A stretch of DNA of 46,070 nt from Bacillota bacterium (GTDB taxonomy: Bacteria > Bacillota > Clostridia > Clostridiales > Clostridiaceae). The position numbers and the translations under genes were made by a program. Every line of letters starts with the position of its first letter. The stretch's first letter is position 1. The DNA lies in contig JAEXZL010000181.1 in the NCBI GenBank assembly GCA_023451395.1, positions 1 through 46,070 of the forward strand, in the 5' to 3' direction. The notes below the pieces were generated by a model. That model did not search any database and had not been told where the DNA came from. It saw nothing but the letters and a program-made list of their open reading frames with translations. Below are positions 23,732 to 33,019 of this stretch, piece by piece.

Positions 23732-24157
23732 TTGTTGGAGGAAGAATTTGAGAGACTTTATCTAAAGTTCAGAACCATATATTTTAGGAAGCTCTTTGAT
23801 GAAATTAAAGAAAAGACAAGTGATTTAACTGCCTCCGAAGCTCTAAGTGTGGAGGTTATATACCTTCTTAACCACCCCACGGTAAGAGAATTTGCAGATT
23901 TTTTAAATATCTCCCAACCTAATGCCACCTATAAGGTGAATAGTCTTTTAAAAAATGGATATATCAAAAAGTCTGTTTCTTTAGAGGATAAAAGAGAATA
24001 CCACTTAGAAGTTACTGATAAATTTCTAGGCTACTACGGATTAAATGATTCTTATATCGGTGAGGTTATGAAAAAAATCAGAGAAAAATTCTCAAAGGAT
24101 GAGGTTCATTTATTAGAATCAATGATTGCTAGAATAGTTGATGACATAATGGACTAA
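23732..24157 (+). CDS. MarR-family transcriptional regulator
   Basis: About 141 residues with a winged helix-turn-helix: VEVIYLLNHPTVREFADFLNISQPNATYKVNSLLKNGYIKK is the DNA-binding part and LEDKREYHLEVTDK the wing. The TTG start at 23732 is preferred because GAGGTGA lies 7 bp upstream; a GTG three codons earlier overlaps that ribosome site. It is followed after 31 bp by a DegV gene, so the pair is probably an operon. The ligand is unknown. A fatty acid or acyl signal is conceivable because DegV (FakB) proteins bind fatty acids and MarR-type FabT controls lipid genes in streptococci. Confidence 0.9.
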   Translation: MLEEEFERLYLKFRTIYFRKLFDEIKEKTSDLTASEALSVEVIYLLNHPTVREFADFLNISQPNATYKVNSLLKNGYIKKSVSLEDKREYHLEVTDKFLGYYGLNDSYIGEVMKKIREKFSKDEVHLLESMIARIVDDIMD

Positions 24158-24188
24158 TATAATAATTAATAAGAATAGGAGATTTTCC

Positions 24189-25034
24189 ATGGCAATTAAA
24201 ATTATTACTGATTCAACTTCAGACATACAAAGGAGTGAAGCTAAAAAGCTTGGTGCAGAAATAGTTCCTTTAAATGTAATCTTTGAAGGAAGCTCCTTCA
24301 AAGAGGGAATTGATATAACAAACGATAGCTTTTACAGTAAGCTAAAAGAGGCTAAGGAGCTTCCCACAACCTCCCAGCCCTCTCCTCAAGATTTCTTAGA
24401 ATACTTTTTAGAGGCAAAGAGGTCTGGTGATACTGTAATTGCTATTCTTCTCTCCAGCAAAATTAGCGGCACTGTTCAAAGTGCCAATATTGCTAAGGAA
24501 ATAGCGGATTACTCCTCCATATATATTATCGATAGCCTAAGCTCCATAATGGGTCTACGATTATTAGTAGAATATGCCCTAGAGCTTAGAGATGAAGGAA
24601 AAACTCCAGAGGAAATAGTAGAAATAATTGAAGAAGCTAAAAATAGAGTGGCAATTTACGCTGTGGTGGATACCTTAGAATACTTCTTAAAGGGTGGAAG
24701 GCTTTCAAAGGGAAATGCTATGGTAGGTACCCTCCTGAACCTTAAACCAATAGTAGGTTTAAAGGAAGGCTCCTTACAAATGGTAGGAAAGGCTAGAGGG
24801 CTAAATAATGCTATAAATAGTCTCTTTAAAGAAATAGAAAAAGAAGGAGACTTTGACTTATCTCGTCCTGTATATTTTGGATATACAGAAACAGAGGATA
24901 AATGTCTTTTATTAATGGAAAAGGCAAAGGAACGATTCAATCTTAAAAATACCCCTATGTATCCCGTTGGCTGTGTTATTGGTACCCATGCAGGACCTGG
25001 TGCATCTGCTATAGCCTTTTTAAGAAAAAAATAG
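24189..25034 (+). CDS. DegV-family fatty-acid-binding protein (FakB-like)
   Basis: A 281-residue DegV protein. Motifs are KIITDSTSDI at the N-terminus, LPTTSQPSPQDF, ILLSSKISGTVQSA, VVDTLEYFLKGGRLSKG, and a C-terminal VGCVIGTHAGPGA. DegV/FakB proteins hold a fatty acid and present it to the FakA kinase; FakA is not encoded here. An AATAGGAGAT ribosome site precedes the ATG. It is the second gene behind a MarR regulator. Confidence 0.93.
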   Translation: MAIKIITDSTSDIQRSEAKKLGAEIVPLNVIFEGSSFKEGIDITNDSFYSKLKEAKELPTTSQPSPQDFLEYFLEAKRSGDTVIAILLSSKISGTVQSANIAKEIADYSSIYIIDSLSSIMGLRLLVEYALELRDEGKTPEEIVEIIEEAKNRVAIYAVVDTLEYFLKGGRLSKGNAMVGTLLNLKPIVGLKEGSLQMVGKARGLNNAINSLFKEIEKEGDFDLSRPVYFGYTETEDKCLLLMEKAKERFNLKNTPMYPVGCVIGTHAGPGASAIAFLRKK

Positions 25035-25054
25035 ACATTCCTTATAGTTATTAA

Positions 25055-25095
25055 AAAAGCAGACCTTATATAAACTTATAATAAGGTCTGCTTTT
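25055..25095. terminator. Bidirectional terminator between degV-like and yfcC-like genes
   Basis: Perfect 15-bp arms, AAAAGCAGACCTTAT and its complement, with an 11-nt loop and A/T runs on both sides, located between two converging genes. Confidence 0.85.
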
Positions 25096-25136
25096 AATTT
25101 TACTCCTAAACAAGGAATATGCGTCTAAAAATATTA

Positions 25137-26648
25137 TTATATTGCTGCCTGTATAAGGAGCATTACTGCAGCAAAAACTGCTATTATTCCCATAAGAGGC
25201 ATGATAAATTTTAGCCATTTATTATAGCCGATGTGAACTAAGGCAAGAGTTGCAAGAATCAAGCCTGTTGGTGTTATAAATGCTATAAGTCCCTGTCCAT
25301 ATTGATAGGCACTTACAATTATATCCCTAGATAACCCAACTGTGTCTGCTAATGGTGCCATAATAGGCATTGATAAAACAGCAAGCCCTGATGAGGATGG
25401 AATAAAGAAGCCCAAGCCTATATAAATCAGTAGTATTACAATTATGAACAGCCCTGAATTCATACCCTCTACTGCCTTAGAGGAGAAAAAGAGTATTGTA
25501 TCAGATATCATTCCCTGATCCATTATAAGATTGATAGCTCTAGCTACACCAACAATTATTGCAACGGATACCAGTTCCGAAGCTCCGTTCATAAAGCTAT
25601 CCACAAACTTTGCCTCTCCCATTCCAGAAAGGAAGCCAAAGAGTATACCTACAAATAGGAATAGAGCGGTCATTTCTGTAAACCACCAATCCTGTGTGGA
25701 AACTCCCCAGGTCATTACTACAAAGGACAATCCAAAAATAATGAGCATTAACTTCCTTCTAAAGGTGAAATCTACCTGCTTATTGCTATCATAATCCTTA
25801 AGGAATCTATCATGAATTTCATCCTTTTCTGCATAGGTTAAGGATTTGCTAGGATCCTTCTTTATCTTATTGCCGTATTTTATTATGTAAACTATGGTTA
25901 TTATAGTAGCAACCACAAGTCCTATAACCCTCATCCATATACCTTCTGTAAAAGTTATACCTGCCGCATTAGATGCTATAACAGATGAGAAGGGGTTAAC
26001 AGTAGAAAACATTGTACCTATAGAGGAACCCATATAAAGAGCCGCTATACAAACTATAGCATCATAGCCTGCTGCAAGGAATACCGGTATAAGTATAGGA
26101 TATAAGGCTATGGTTTCCTCTGCTAAGCCAAAGGTAGTGCCCCCGATGGTTATTAATATAGTTACTACAACTATAAGTATAAATTCTCTTCCCTTAGTAG
26201 CCTTTGATAAAGCTGCTATACCTGCATCAAAGGTGCCAGTAGTGTTCAAAACTCCAATAACCCCTCCGATGATTAAAAGAAACATTATAATATCTACAGA
26301 TTCATAAACACCATTTATTGGTGCCTGTAATATATCAATGAAACCTTGAGGACTTTTTTCCACCTCTTCATAGGTTCCAGGAATTGCTACGGGCTTATAA
26401 ATGCTTCCATCCTCAAATTTTGAAACATCAACCTTAACTCCTAAAGCATCAAGAGTTTCTTGAGTTCCTGGAAGTTCTTCAATAGTACCATCTGGCTTAT
26501 TTACCATAAAGACCTGCTCATCTAAGTTGTATTCAAGCTTTGAGTAAAGACCTGCAGGAACAATATAAGTTAATAGTGCTGCCAATATCAGTACAATATA
26601 TAGCACTGTAAAGGCTGTGGGAAAGCTAAACTTTTTTTTACTCATCAT
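25137..26648 (-). CDS. YfcC-family membrane transporter
   Basis: A 503-residue integral membrane protein with about 12 hydrophobic segments and the YfcC-type opening FPTAFTVLYIVLILAALLTYIVPAG. Other conserved segments are GGTTFGLAEETIALYPILIP and the C-terminal GFFIPSSSGLAVLSMPIMAPLAD. YfcC/DcuC-like carriers move organic anions or amino acids; the substrate cannot be assigned. It is monocistronic with an AGGAGG ribosome site, and divergent from the GlsB-like gene. Confidence 0.9.
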   Translation of the reverse strand: MMSKKKFSFPTAFTVLYIVLILAALLTYIVPAGLYSKLEYNLDEQVFMVNKPDGTIEELPGTQETLDALGVKVDVSKFEDGSIYKPVAIPGTYEEVEKSPQGFIDILQAPINGVYESVDIIMFLLIIGGVIGVLNTTGTFDAGIAALSKATKGREFILIVVVTILITIGGTTFGLAEETIALYPILIPVFLAAGYDAIVCIAALYMGSSIGTMFSTVNPFSSVIASNAAGITFTEGIWMRVIGLVVATIITIVYIIKYGNKIKKDPSKSLTYAEKDEIHDRFLKDYDSNKQVDFTFRRKLMLIIFGLSFVVMTWGVSTQDWWFTEMTALFLFVGILFGFLSGMGEAKFVDSFMNGASELVSVAIIVGVARAINLIMDQGMISDTILFFSSKAVEGMNSGLFIIVILLIYIGLGFFIPSSSGLAVLSMPIMAPLADTVGLSRDIIVSAYQYGQGLIAFITPTGLILATLALVHIGYNKWLKFIMPLMGIIAVFAAVMLLIQAAI

Positions 26649-26664
26649 TAGTCCTCCTTGTCAT

Positions 26665-26710
26665 TGTATACTCTCTAAATACAATAATACATATTTACTG
26701 AAAGTATACA
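26665..26710 (-). promoter_or_regulatory. Inverted repeat in the yfcC-like promoter region
   Basis: TGTATACT (26665-26672) and its complement AGTATACA (26703-26710) lie 30 nt apart just upstream of the yfcC-like ribosome site. It may be a regulator site; the regulator is unknown. Confidence 0.3.
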
Positions 26711-26833
26711 CTTAAAACGACATTATTTTATTTTTGTATTCCAATTTTAACAAAACTTATACAATTTATCAATTTATTTCTAAAGGTTTATTTTTTCTTC
26801 ACAGATATTCATTCTAAGTTAAAAGTTTATCCA

Positions 26834-26862
26834 TTGACTGAAAAGGCCCTATAATCTATGCT
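26834..26862 (+). promoter_or_regulatory. Likely promoter of the GlsB/YeaQ-like gene
   Basis: TTGACT (26834-26839) and TATGCT (26857-26862) are exactly 17 bp apart, about 75 bp before the ATG. Confidence 0.5.
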
Positions 26863-26937
26863 TAATACATGGAAGGCAATTGCCATAAATAACATTTCAT
26901 TTAATAAATACTAATTTATACTAAGGAGGTAAGATTT

Positions 26938-27186
26938 ATGGGTATAATTGCATGGATAATATTAGGAGCCTTTGCAGGCTGGATAGCCAGTATGATTACT
27001 GGTAATAATGCAAGAATGGGAGCCTTTGCTAACATTATTGTAGGTATAATAGGTGCCTTTATTGGAGGTTTTGTATTTAGCTTCTTTGGCGGTGATGGAG
27101 TTAACGGCTTTAACCTATACAGTGCTTTGGTAGCAATTGTAGGTGCAGTAGTTCTTCTTCTCATAATAAATGCCTTTAGAAAATAA
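26938..27186 (+). CDS. GlsB/YeaQ/YmgE-family small membrane protein
   Basis: An 82-residue, glycine-rich protein with three hydrophobic segments (IIAWIILGAFAGWIASMI, IIVGIIGAFIGGFVFSFF and a C-terminal one). This is the transglycosylase-associated / GlsB stress-response family. Function is not established; Enterococcus GlsB is linked to general stress. AAGGAGGTAAG precedes the ATG. It is a single gene with its own promoter and terminator. Confidence 0.92.
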   Translation: MGIIAWIILGAFAGWIASMITGNNARMGAFANIIVGIIGAFIGGFVFSFFGGDGVNGFNLYSALVAIVGAVVLLLIINAFRK

Positions 27187-27198
27187 AAATGATATAAA

Positions 27199-27230
27199 AA
27201 AAGCCTGAGAGTAAATGCTCTCAGGCTTTT
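27199..27230. terminator. Bidirectional terminator after the GlsB-like and beta-propeller genes
   Basis: Perfect 13-bp arms, AAAAGCCTGAGAG and its complement, with a 6-nt loop, A run before and T run after, between two converging genes. Confidence 0.9.
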
Positions 27231-27308
27231 CTACTTATATTATATACTTTTAAAAACACTGCAAATATTACTTAATATCATCAAAAATACTTGCTACTCT
27301 GTTTATAT

Positions 27309-30300
27309 CTATTTATTATTGTTGCTGGGAGTACCTGCTACTCGTATTTCAGTACTATCCTTAAAACTTCCATCTTCCGTAACTGCTGTGATAATAGCCT
27401 TACCCTTTTGATGTGCTGTAACAATGCCTTCACTATCTACAGATGCTATTTCAGGATTATCTGAAGAGTATATAATCTTTTTATTTGTAGCATTTTCTGG
27501 ATATACAAAGGCTTTTACATTGTAGCTTTCACTAATTTTTAAATGTGTCTTTCTCTCAATTATCTTAACCTCTTCTACAGGCACTACAACAGTTACTTTA
27601 ATCTTATTAGATAAAAGCTCCTGTTTTCCATAGGTTACCTTAAGCTGTATATCTACACTTCCAGGGTTTTTTGCTTCCAATATATCCTCATTAATTGCTA
27701 CAACATTGTCATCAGAAATTATATATTCATAGCTTAAAGCATCCATAGGAAGCTCCACACCATTGCTTAATAATGCCTTTGGATTTAGGGATAGCTTGCT
27801 TCCTAAAGCCAGTGTCTCCTTCTCTAGAGAAATACTTACAGAATCCATTAATATAGGAAGCTTTTTAAGCTTAGTTCCAGAGCCATAATAAATACTTCCT
27901 TCATTATCTAAGACAAAAAGATTAACACTTTCATCTATGAGGCTCTTATATTCCATAGTTTCAGTATCTAAAGCAATAAGCTTCTTATTGACATTTGTAT
28001 ACATAAGGCCATCTTGTCCCCATCTTAAATAGAAAGGTCTAAAGCCATTATTATGGGTGGCACCAGGATATAGACTAATATATTTAACAACTTCCAAGGT
28101 ATCAGGATTTAATGCAAATACTGTACCATCTGTACCTGTTGATCCCCAAAGAAGACCATCTGCTCCAAAGGATAAATCACTTATAAATTTTACTGCTGAA
28201 CTTAATCCAGGTATATTTAAGGAGGTTTCCTTAAGAACCTTACCTGTTGCTTCATCCACCATTATTATCTTTGCCTCAGAAGCTGTTGGAGTGCTTCCCA
28301 AGCCACCTTCTATAGACGAGCCGGCATAGAGTATACCATCCTTATAAGCTATACCAGTTATACTCTGATTTTCAATTATATTTCTGTATACCCTAACTTC
28401 CTTCAAAGCACCCTCTTCATCCTCTTCATAGATTGAAAGTGCTCCTCCAAGCTTACCATAGGTTGGGAAGGTTCCAATAAACAACTTATTCCCGCTATTT
28501 TTTATAACAAAAGGCCTGTCTTGATCTTCCTCCATATCATAGGCTAAGCCTGGATTTCCTGTGCTGTCTTCTCTATAATTAAAAGGAAGTGAAGGATCAT
28601 ATTTGTAAATTACTGCGCCTCCATAGGTCCCAAAATATGCCTTTCCATTCATAAATCCTATGCCTTCAGGCTGATGGAAGGTAGGTATATTATGAAGATA
28701 GCTCTCAGTTAAAGTATCATAGATACTTGCCCCTCTCTGATAACCTCCAATGTAAAGCTGTCCTTCAGGGCTTATTTCTAAGGACTGCAATAAAACTCCT
28801 TGAGCTTCTACATTAGGATAAATCATGTTAAACCAGTTATCCTCAGGATCATAGAAAAAGCTGTCAGTATAAGCTCCCATGCCTACTAGCACAGTCTTTC
28901 CTGCTTTTGGTCCCTCCTGAAGGGTTATCCATGTATTATTTTTAAGTCCTGTTGATGGAAGCGGTGGTATTCCTTCAATCAAGGTACTTTCATTTGTAGT
29001 AACATTATAGGAATATAGTTCTGTTTTATTTGCTTTATAATAAACCAGATTAGAATCATATGGAGAAGGAGTAGAAACCATCTTACCATCAGATTTTATC
29101 GTATTGATATGCTGGAAGGTAGTCTTATCAAAAACATAGAAGGTAGTACCTGTTCCGGCAATTATCTTATCTTGAACTACCATAACATCAGAGAACATTG
29201 TAGGTGGTGCTTCTACTGTAAAATCTTTCTTTTCTCCAGTTAGAAGGTTATATTGTACTACTGCTCCTTTTACTCCTCCTACACCAGCATAAAGATAATC
29301 ACCATCTATACCAAGACCTCTTACATATTCAGCTCCATCCTTCATTTCTCCAAGATCTCTAAAGGTCTTGCTCTCTATATCAAATTCACAAACTTTACCA
29401 TTAGACCCTTTATTGTAAGTTGCCATATAGACCTTTCCTGCTTCACTGGTTTTTATATCCCAAATGAATTTATGATCAGGTATTGGTCCATATTCTGTAA
29501 CCTTCTTTTCCTTAGGATTATAGGAATATAGCTTTCCATCAGTAGTTCCAGAGAAATACACATTTCCATCAGGACCTACGGCCATAGCCCAAACTACATC
29601 AACCCCTGGAAGAGATTTGGAAAAGTTCTTTTCTCCTGTTTCTGCATTTACTGCATAGAAGGTAGCAGGAGCACCATTTATTGCAAAATACTGCTCATTT
29701 TTTCCTTCAGCATCTAAACCATAGGCAGCTCCTTGAGTTAAGGGTATCTGTACTGCTTCTCCTAAGTCTACTGATGCTCCATACTTTACCTTAATATCTC
29801 CTTCTGCAGGGATAAACTTTTCTAGGTTAACCTCGTCTATATAGGCAGTACTTACGCCCCCTGCTCCCATATAGAACCATATCTGTGCCCATACAGCATC
29901 CTCTGGAGCTGCTGCTTCTATCACTGCATCTGTCCAGGTATTTAGAGTATTTGATAGAACTGTAGGTGAAGACACTTCCTTTTTGCTGCTATTATAAAAT
30001 TTCAAATACATTCTTACACTAGCTTTTGCTACATATGTTTTGGCAGAGGCTATATAAACCTTACCACCCTCCACGGCAATATACTCACTGGTTGCACCAA
30101 TGGAAGCACTGGTGCTTTCATCGGTGATCTTTAGACTTTTGCTGCCAGCAAAGCTTTGCTCTAAAGAGGGCTCTACAGATGTTCCTGAAGCCGGATTTAC
30201 CGGTAGTCTATTCCATCCTGGGATATTATTTTCAACAAGTTCTTCTTCAAAGCCTCCATTTGTGATCTGGATTTTCCCTGCATCAGCCTCCGCAGCTGTA

Positions 30301-30398
30301 GCCTGTAGATCATCCCCCTTAAAAATAGGGAATACAAGCCAGGATAATATAAGCATCAAAGTCAATAGCAGATTACCAATTTTCATTACTTTCTTCAT
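27309..30398 (-). CDS. Secreted beta-propeller protein with N-terminal carbohydrate-binding-like and C-terminal Ig-like domains
   Basis: About 1029 residues from the ATG at 30396-30398, which has AAAGGAGG upstream; ten further in-frame codons are ignored. A signal peptide is followed by a jelly-roll domain of carbohydrate-binding type (ITNGGFEEELVENNIPGW onward, about 200 residues). Next come many YxxGxxDGKLYSYNPKEKK-type blades of one or two beta-propellers to about residue 850, then a Big_2-like C-terminal module (YSSDNPEIASVDSEGIVTAH). No LPXTG or S-layer anchor is seen, so it is probably released. It follows the hydroxyacid dehydrogenase gene by 40 bp. The enzyme activity is unknown; glycan binding or lyase activity is possible. 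Confidence 0.82.
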   Translation of the reverse strand: MKKVMKIGNLLLTLMLILSWLVFPIFKGDDLQATAAEADAGKIQITNGGFEEELVENNIPGWNRLPVNPASGTSVEPSLEQSFAGSKSLKITDESTSASIGATSEYIAVEGGKVYIASAKTYVAKASVRMYLKFYNSSKKEVSSPTVLSNTLNTWTDAVIEAAAPEDAVWAQIWFYMGAGGVSTAYIDEVNLEKFIPAEGDIKVKYGASVDLGEAVQIPLTQGAAYGLDAEGKNEQYFAINGAPATFYAVNAETGEKNFSKSLPGVDVVWAMAVGPDGNVYFSGTTDGKLYSYNPKEKKVTEYGPIPDHKFIWDIKTSEAGKVYMATYNKGSNGKVCEFDIESKTFRDLGEMKDGAEYVRGLGIDGDYLYAGVGGVKGAVVQYNLLTGEKKDFTVEAPPTMFSDVMVVQDKIIAGTGTTFYVFDKTTFQHINTIKSDGKMVSTPSPYDSNLVYYKANKTELYSYNVTTNESTLIEGIPPLPSTGLKNNTWITLQEGPKAGKTVLVGMGAYTDSFFYDPEDNWFNMIYPNVEAQGVLLQSLEISPEGQLYIGGYQRGASIYDTLTESYLHNIPTFHQPEGIGFMNGKAYFGTYGGAVIYKYDPSLPFNYREDSTGNPGLAYDMEEDQDRPFVIKNSGNKLFIGTFPTYGKLGGALSIYEEDEEGALKEVRVYRNIIENQSITGIAYKDGILYAGSSIEGGLGSTPTASEAKIIMVDEATGKVLKETSLNIPGLSSAVKFISDLSFGADGLLWGSTGTDGTVFALNPDTLEVVKYISLYPGATHNNGFRPFYLRWGQDGLMYTNVNKKLIALDTETMEYKSLIDESVNLFVLDNEGSIYYGSGTKLKKLPILMDSVSISLEKETLALGSKLSLNPKALLSNGVELPMDALSYEYIISDDNVVAINEDILEAKNPGSVDIQLKVTYGKQELLSNKIKVTVVVPVEEVKIIERKTHLKISESYNVKAFVYPENATNKKIIYSSDNPEIASVDSEGIVTAHQKGKAIITAVTEDGSFKDSTEIRVAGTPSNNNK

Positions 30399-30438
30399 AA
30401 AGTACCCTCCTTTATAATACGCTTTCAAAGCTCTATTT

Positions 30439-31437
30439 CTATTCTTTTGTCATATAAGATGAATATTCCTTTTTTATCTCTAGGGGAAGCTCTTCGCCCT
30501 TGGAAAGCTTCTCTAAACTTCTTATGAGCTCTTCTGTTACCTTTGCCCTTCTGTCTACTGTGGGACCTGCCATATGAGGTATGGTTATAACATTTTTCAA
30601 GGTCCTTAGCTTGCTGTCACTTGCTAGGGGCTCCTGCTCATATACATCCAATACCGCCTTAAAGGTATCTTTTTCTAAGGCTCTTATTAAAGCTTCTTCA
30701 TCTACAATTCCACCACGAGCGGTATTGATTAGTAGCCCTCCTGGTTGAATTAAGCTTAATAAGTCATCATTAATCATATGATGAGTATCCTTCCTATAAG
30801 GGGAATGGAGGGATATTATCTTGCATTCTCTAAATATTTCCTGAAGCTCTGCTTTCTCTACACCTAAAGCCTCCAACTTCTCCTTTGAAGCGGAATTTGA
30901 AAAGACCTTAACCTTACATCTGAAAGGCTTTAAAAGTTCCAGAAGATGACGAGATACGGCACCAAAGCCAACAATTCCTATGCTTTGGTCAAGTAGGCCT
31001 TCGTTTTTAAAATTTCCATCTCTCCATCGTCCTTCTTTTACTTCATTATTATAATAAATAAGATCTCTTAAAGAGCATAATATATAGGCTATAACACCTT
31101 CTGCCACAGATTCGGCATATAATTTGTTTCCGCTTAAAACTCTTACTCCCTTATCATAAAGCTCCTTTGAAGCTACATTAGCCACAGAGCCTCCAGTATG
31201 AAGCAGTACTTTAAGCTTCTCTGCCTTTTCTATAGCAAAAGCAGTGAGTTCTGGTGATCCCCAGCCAGTAATACAAATGTCTTTATCTATTAAGGCCTCC
31301 CTAAGCTCATTTTCCGCAAACTGTCTTCCAAGATTATTGAAAGAAACCTCTCCAATAGACTCGAGCTCCTTTATAACTCTCTCAGGGAAAAAGGTATCCC
31401 TAGTTACTCCTGAAGGCATGGTTACTAATATTTTCAT
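30439..31437 (-). CDS. D-isomer-specific 2-hydroxyacid dehydrogenase
   Basis: A 332-residue NAD-dependent dehydrogenase. The dinucleotide motif is GIVGFGAVSRHLLELL. The catalytic Arg lies in NTARGGIVDEEAL, the Glu in VYEQEPL and the His in IPHMAG. It acts on an unknown 2-hydroxy or 2-keto acid. It lies between the sugar-binding lipoprotein gene and the beta-propeller gene, so a role in catabolising the imported glycan is an inference. A TAGGAGGACAG ribosome site precedes the ATG. Confidence 0.92.
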   Translation of the reverse strand: MKILVTMPSGVTRDTFFPERVIKELESIGEVSFNNLGRQFAENELREALIDKDICITGWGSPELTAFAIEKAEKLKVLLHTGGSVANVASKELYDKGVRVLSGNKLYAESVAEGVIAYILCSLRDLIYYNNEVKEGRWRDGNFKNEGLLDQSIGIVGFGAVSRHLLELLKPFRCKVKVFSNSASKEKLEALGVEKAELQEIFRECKIISLHSPYRKDTHHMINDDLLSLIQPGGLLINTARGGIVDEEALIRALEKDTFKAVLDVYEQEPLASDSKLRTLKNVITIPHMAGPTVDRRAKVTEELIRSLEKLSKGEELPLEIKKEYSSYMTKE

Positions 31438-31479
31438 AATACTGTCCTCCTACGATAGCCATTTCTATATATTTATAGA

Positions 31480-31508
31480 AAAAGTCAGCCAATACCCGGC
31501 TGACTTTT
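31480..31508 (-). terminator. Terminator after the sugar-binding lipoprotein gene
   Basis: Arms AAAAGTCAGCC/GGCTGACTTTT (31480-31490 and 31498-31508) around a 7-nt loop, followed on the minus strand by TTTCTATAAA. It lies 15 bp after the stop codon. Confidence 0.8.
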
Positions 31509-31523
31509 CCTTCATGTCAATAA

Positions 31524-32990
31524 TTATTTTTTGCTCTTATACCAAGTAGACATTTCTTCCTTAGCCTCTGTACCGCCTTCTGACTTCCACTGTTCTATAA
31601 ACTTATTATAGTTAGCTAAGTCTTCTGTACCAGCAATAGCCTTTAGAATATAATCCTTCTCTAGGGTTAATAGCTTTTGATTATACTTTGCATTAACTGG
31701 TAGTGGAGGTGCTGATGCCTGTAGGTCTACCTTTCCATATTCAAGCATTGCTTGAAGCTTTTCAAAGGTCTCACCTATAATTTTATCTTTTCTTGTTCTA
31801 ACTAACCAAAGATCTTCATAAGCCTTTTGATCTGTACTTGTTATAAACCAGTCAGCATTACCTCTTTCATCATTGAAAGTAGGAAGGATTGGTACTATTT
31901 TACCATTAGCATCTTTCTCCCAATGAGTTCCTTCTACACCAATTGCAAGCTTTTCAAAGGTATCTGGCTGAACCTTAAGATCTAAATATTTCATAGCATG
32001 TTCTTTGTTCTTTGATGCCTTAGGTATAGCTATATACCAGGAAACTCCTGTTGCCTGTGTCCAGGAACCCTTTTGTCCATCTTTACCTTCTAAACCAAGA
32101 ATTATATCTAATCCAACACCTGGGAAATTCTTTTCAAGTGCATTAGTAACTACTGCTCCTAAGCCCCATCCATAAGTCATCATTGCAGCTTTTCCGCCAG
32201 TGAACTTTTCTTGGGCCTTTGCAGAGTTATTTATAGGCCACTCAGAATCTATTAAGCCTTCTTTGTATAGCTTATTCATAAACTTAAGGTATTCAACCAT
32301 ACCTGGATCTTCAATTCTGTTTATAACCTGGCCATTGTTGTCCTCCCACTGAGTTACCACACCAAAGGCACCGGCAATTTCATACACTAAATGCTCAAAG
32401 CCTGTTAAAGGAATCATATCAGTTTTCTCTTTAATTGCCTTAAGGAAATTATAAAATTCATCTATAGTTTTTGGCATTGGCAATCCTACTTTTGCAAGAA
32501 CATCCTTTCTTACAGCAAAACCACCGTTAGCAAAAGGTCTTGGTGCCTTTTCAGGAATACCATAAGTAACGCCATCAACCTTTGCTGTTTCAAAGCTCTC
32601 TTTGGAGTTAACCTTTAGCAAAGTTTGTCCATAATTCTTTAAAAGATCATCTAAAGGTTCTAATGCCCCTTCATTTGCCAATCTGTTGTACTGAGATGCT
32701 GAAAGCTTAACTATATCAATTTCCTCTTTATTAGCCATAAGAAGATTAAGCTTATCATCATAGCCTTCTAATGGGAGAATTTCATAGTTTACCTTATAGC
32801 CAGTCTCCTCTTCAAGGAATTTTGCTACAGGGTCAGCATTAGGATCAAAATTTCTCTGGAAGCCTAATTGTCTTAAAGTTGGCTTTTCACCAGATAAATC
32901 CTTTGGTTCATTATTTGCTGGCTTTGAGCATCCAGCAAGGATACCCATTGATACTACAGCAGTTAGCATTAACGACAAAGCTTTTTTCAT
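31524..32990 (-). CDS. Extracellular sugar-binding lipoprotein (LplA-like)
   Basis: A 488-residue lipoprotein with lipobox LAGC near residue 21, then a family-1-type extracellular solute-binding fold (GFQRNFDPNADPVAKFLEEETGYKVNYEI at the start). The size and pattern match the LplA group of large oligosaccharide-binding proteins that work with LplB/LplC permeases, and both permease types are encoded at 36.2-38.1 kb. It follows the sensor kinase gene by 29 bp with an AGGAGGG ribosome site, so ligand capture and sensing are probably co-expressed. The sugar is unknown. Confidence 0.92.
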   Translation of the reverse strand: MKKALSLMLTAVVSMGILAGCSKPANNEPKDLSGEKPTLRQLGFQRNFDPNADPVAKFLEEETGYKVNYEILPLEGYDDKLNLLMANKEEIDIVKLSASQYNRLANEGALEPLDDLLKNYGQTLLKVNSKESFETAKVDGVTYGIPEKAPRPFANGGFAVRKDVLAKVGLPMPKTIDEFYNFLKAIKEKTDMIPLTGFEHLVYEIAGAFGVVTQWEDNNGQVINRIEDPGMVEYLKFMNKLYKEGLIDSEWPINNSAKAQEKFTGGKAAMMTYGWGLGAVVTNALEKNFPGVGLDIILGLEGKDGQKGSWTQATGVSWYIAIPKASKNKEHAMKYLDLKVQPDTFEKLAIGVEGTHWEKDANGKIVPILPTFNDERGNADWFITSTDQKAYEDLWLVRTRKDKIIGETFEKLQAMLEYGKVDLQASAPPLPVNAKYNQKLLTLEKDYILKAIAGTEDLANYNKFIEQWKSEGGTEAKEEMSTWYKSKK

Positions 32991-33019
32991 TTAATACCCT
33001 CCTAAAAATTTGATATTTT

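Noticed and set aside
26916..27164. Antisense reading frame of 82 codons opposite the GlsB-like gene
   Set aside because: It is a shadow of a well-recognised gene, lacks a ribosome site and has a proline/threonine-rich composition typical of antisense frames.
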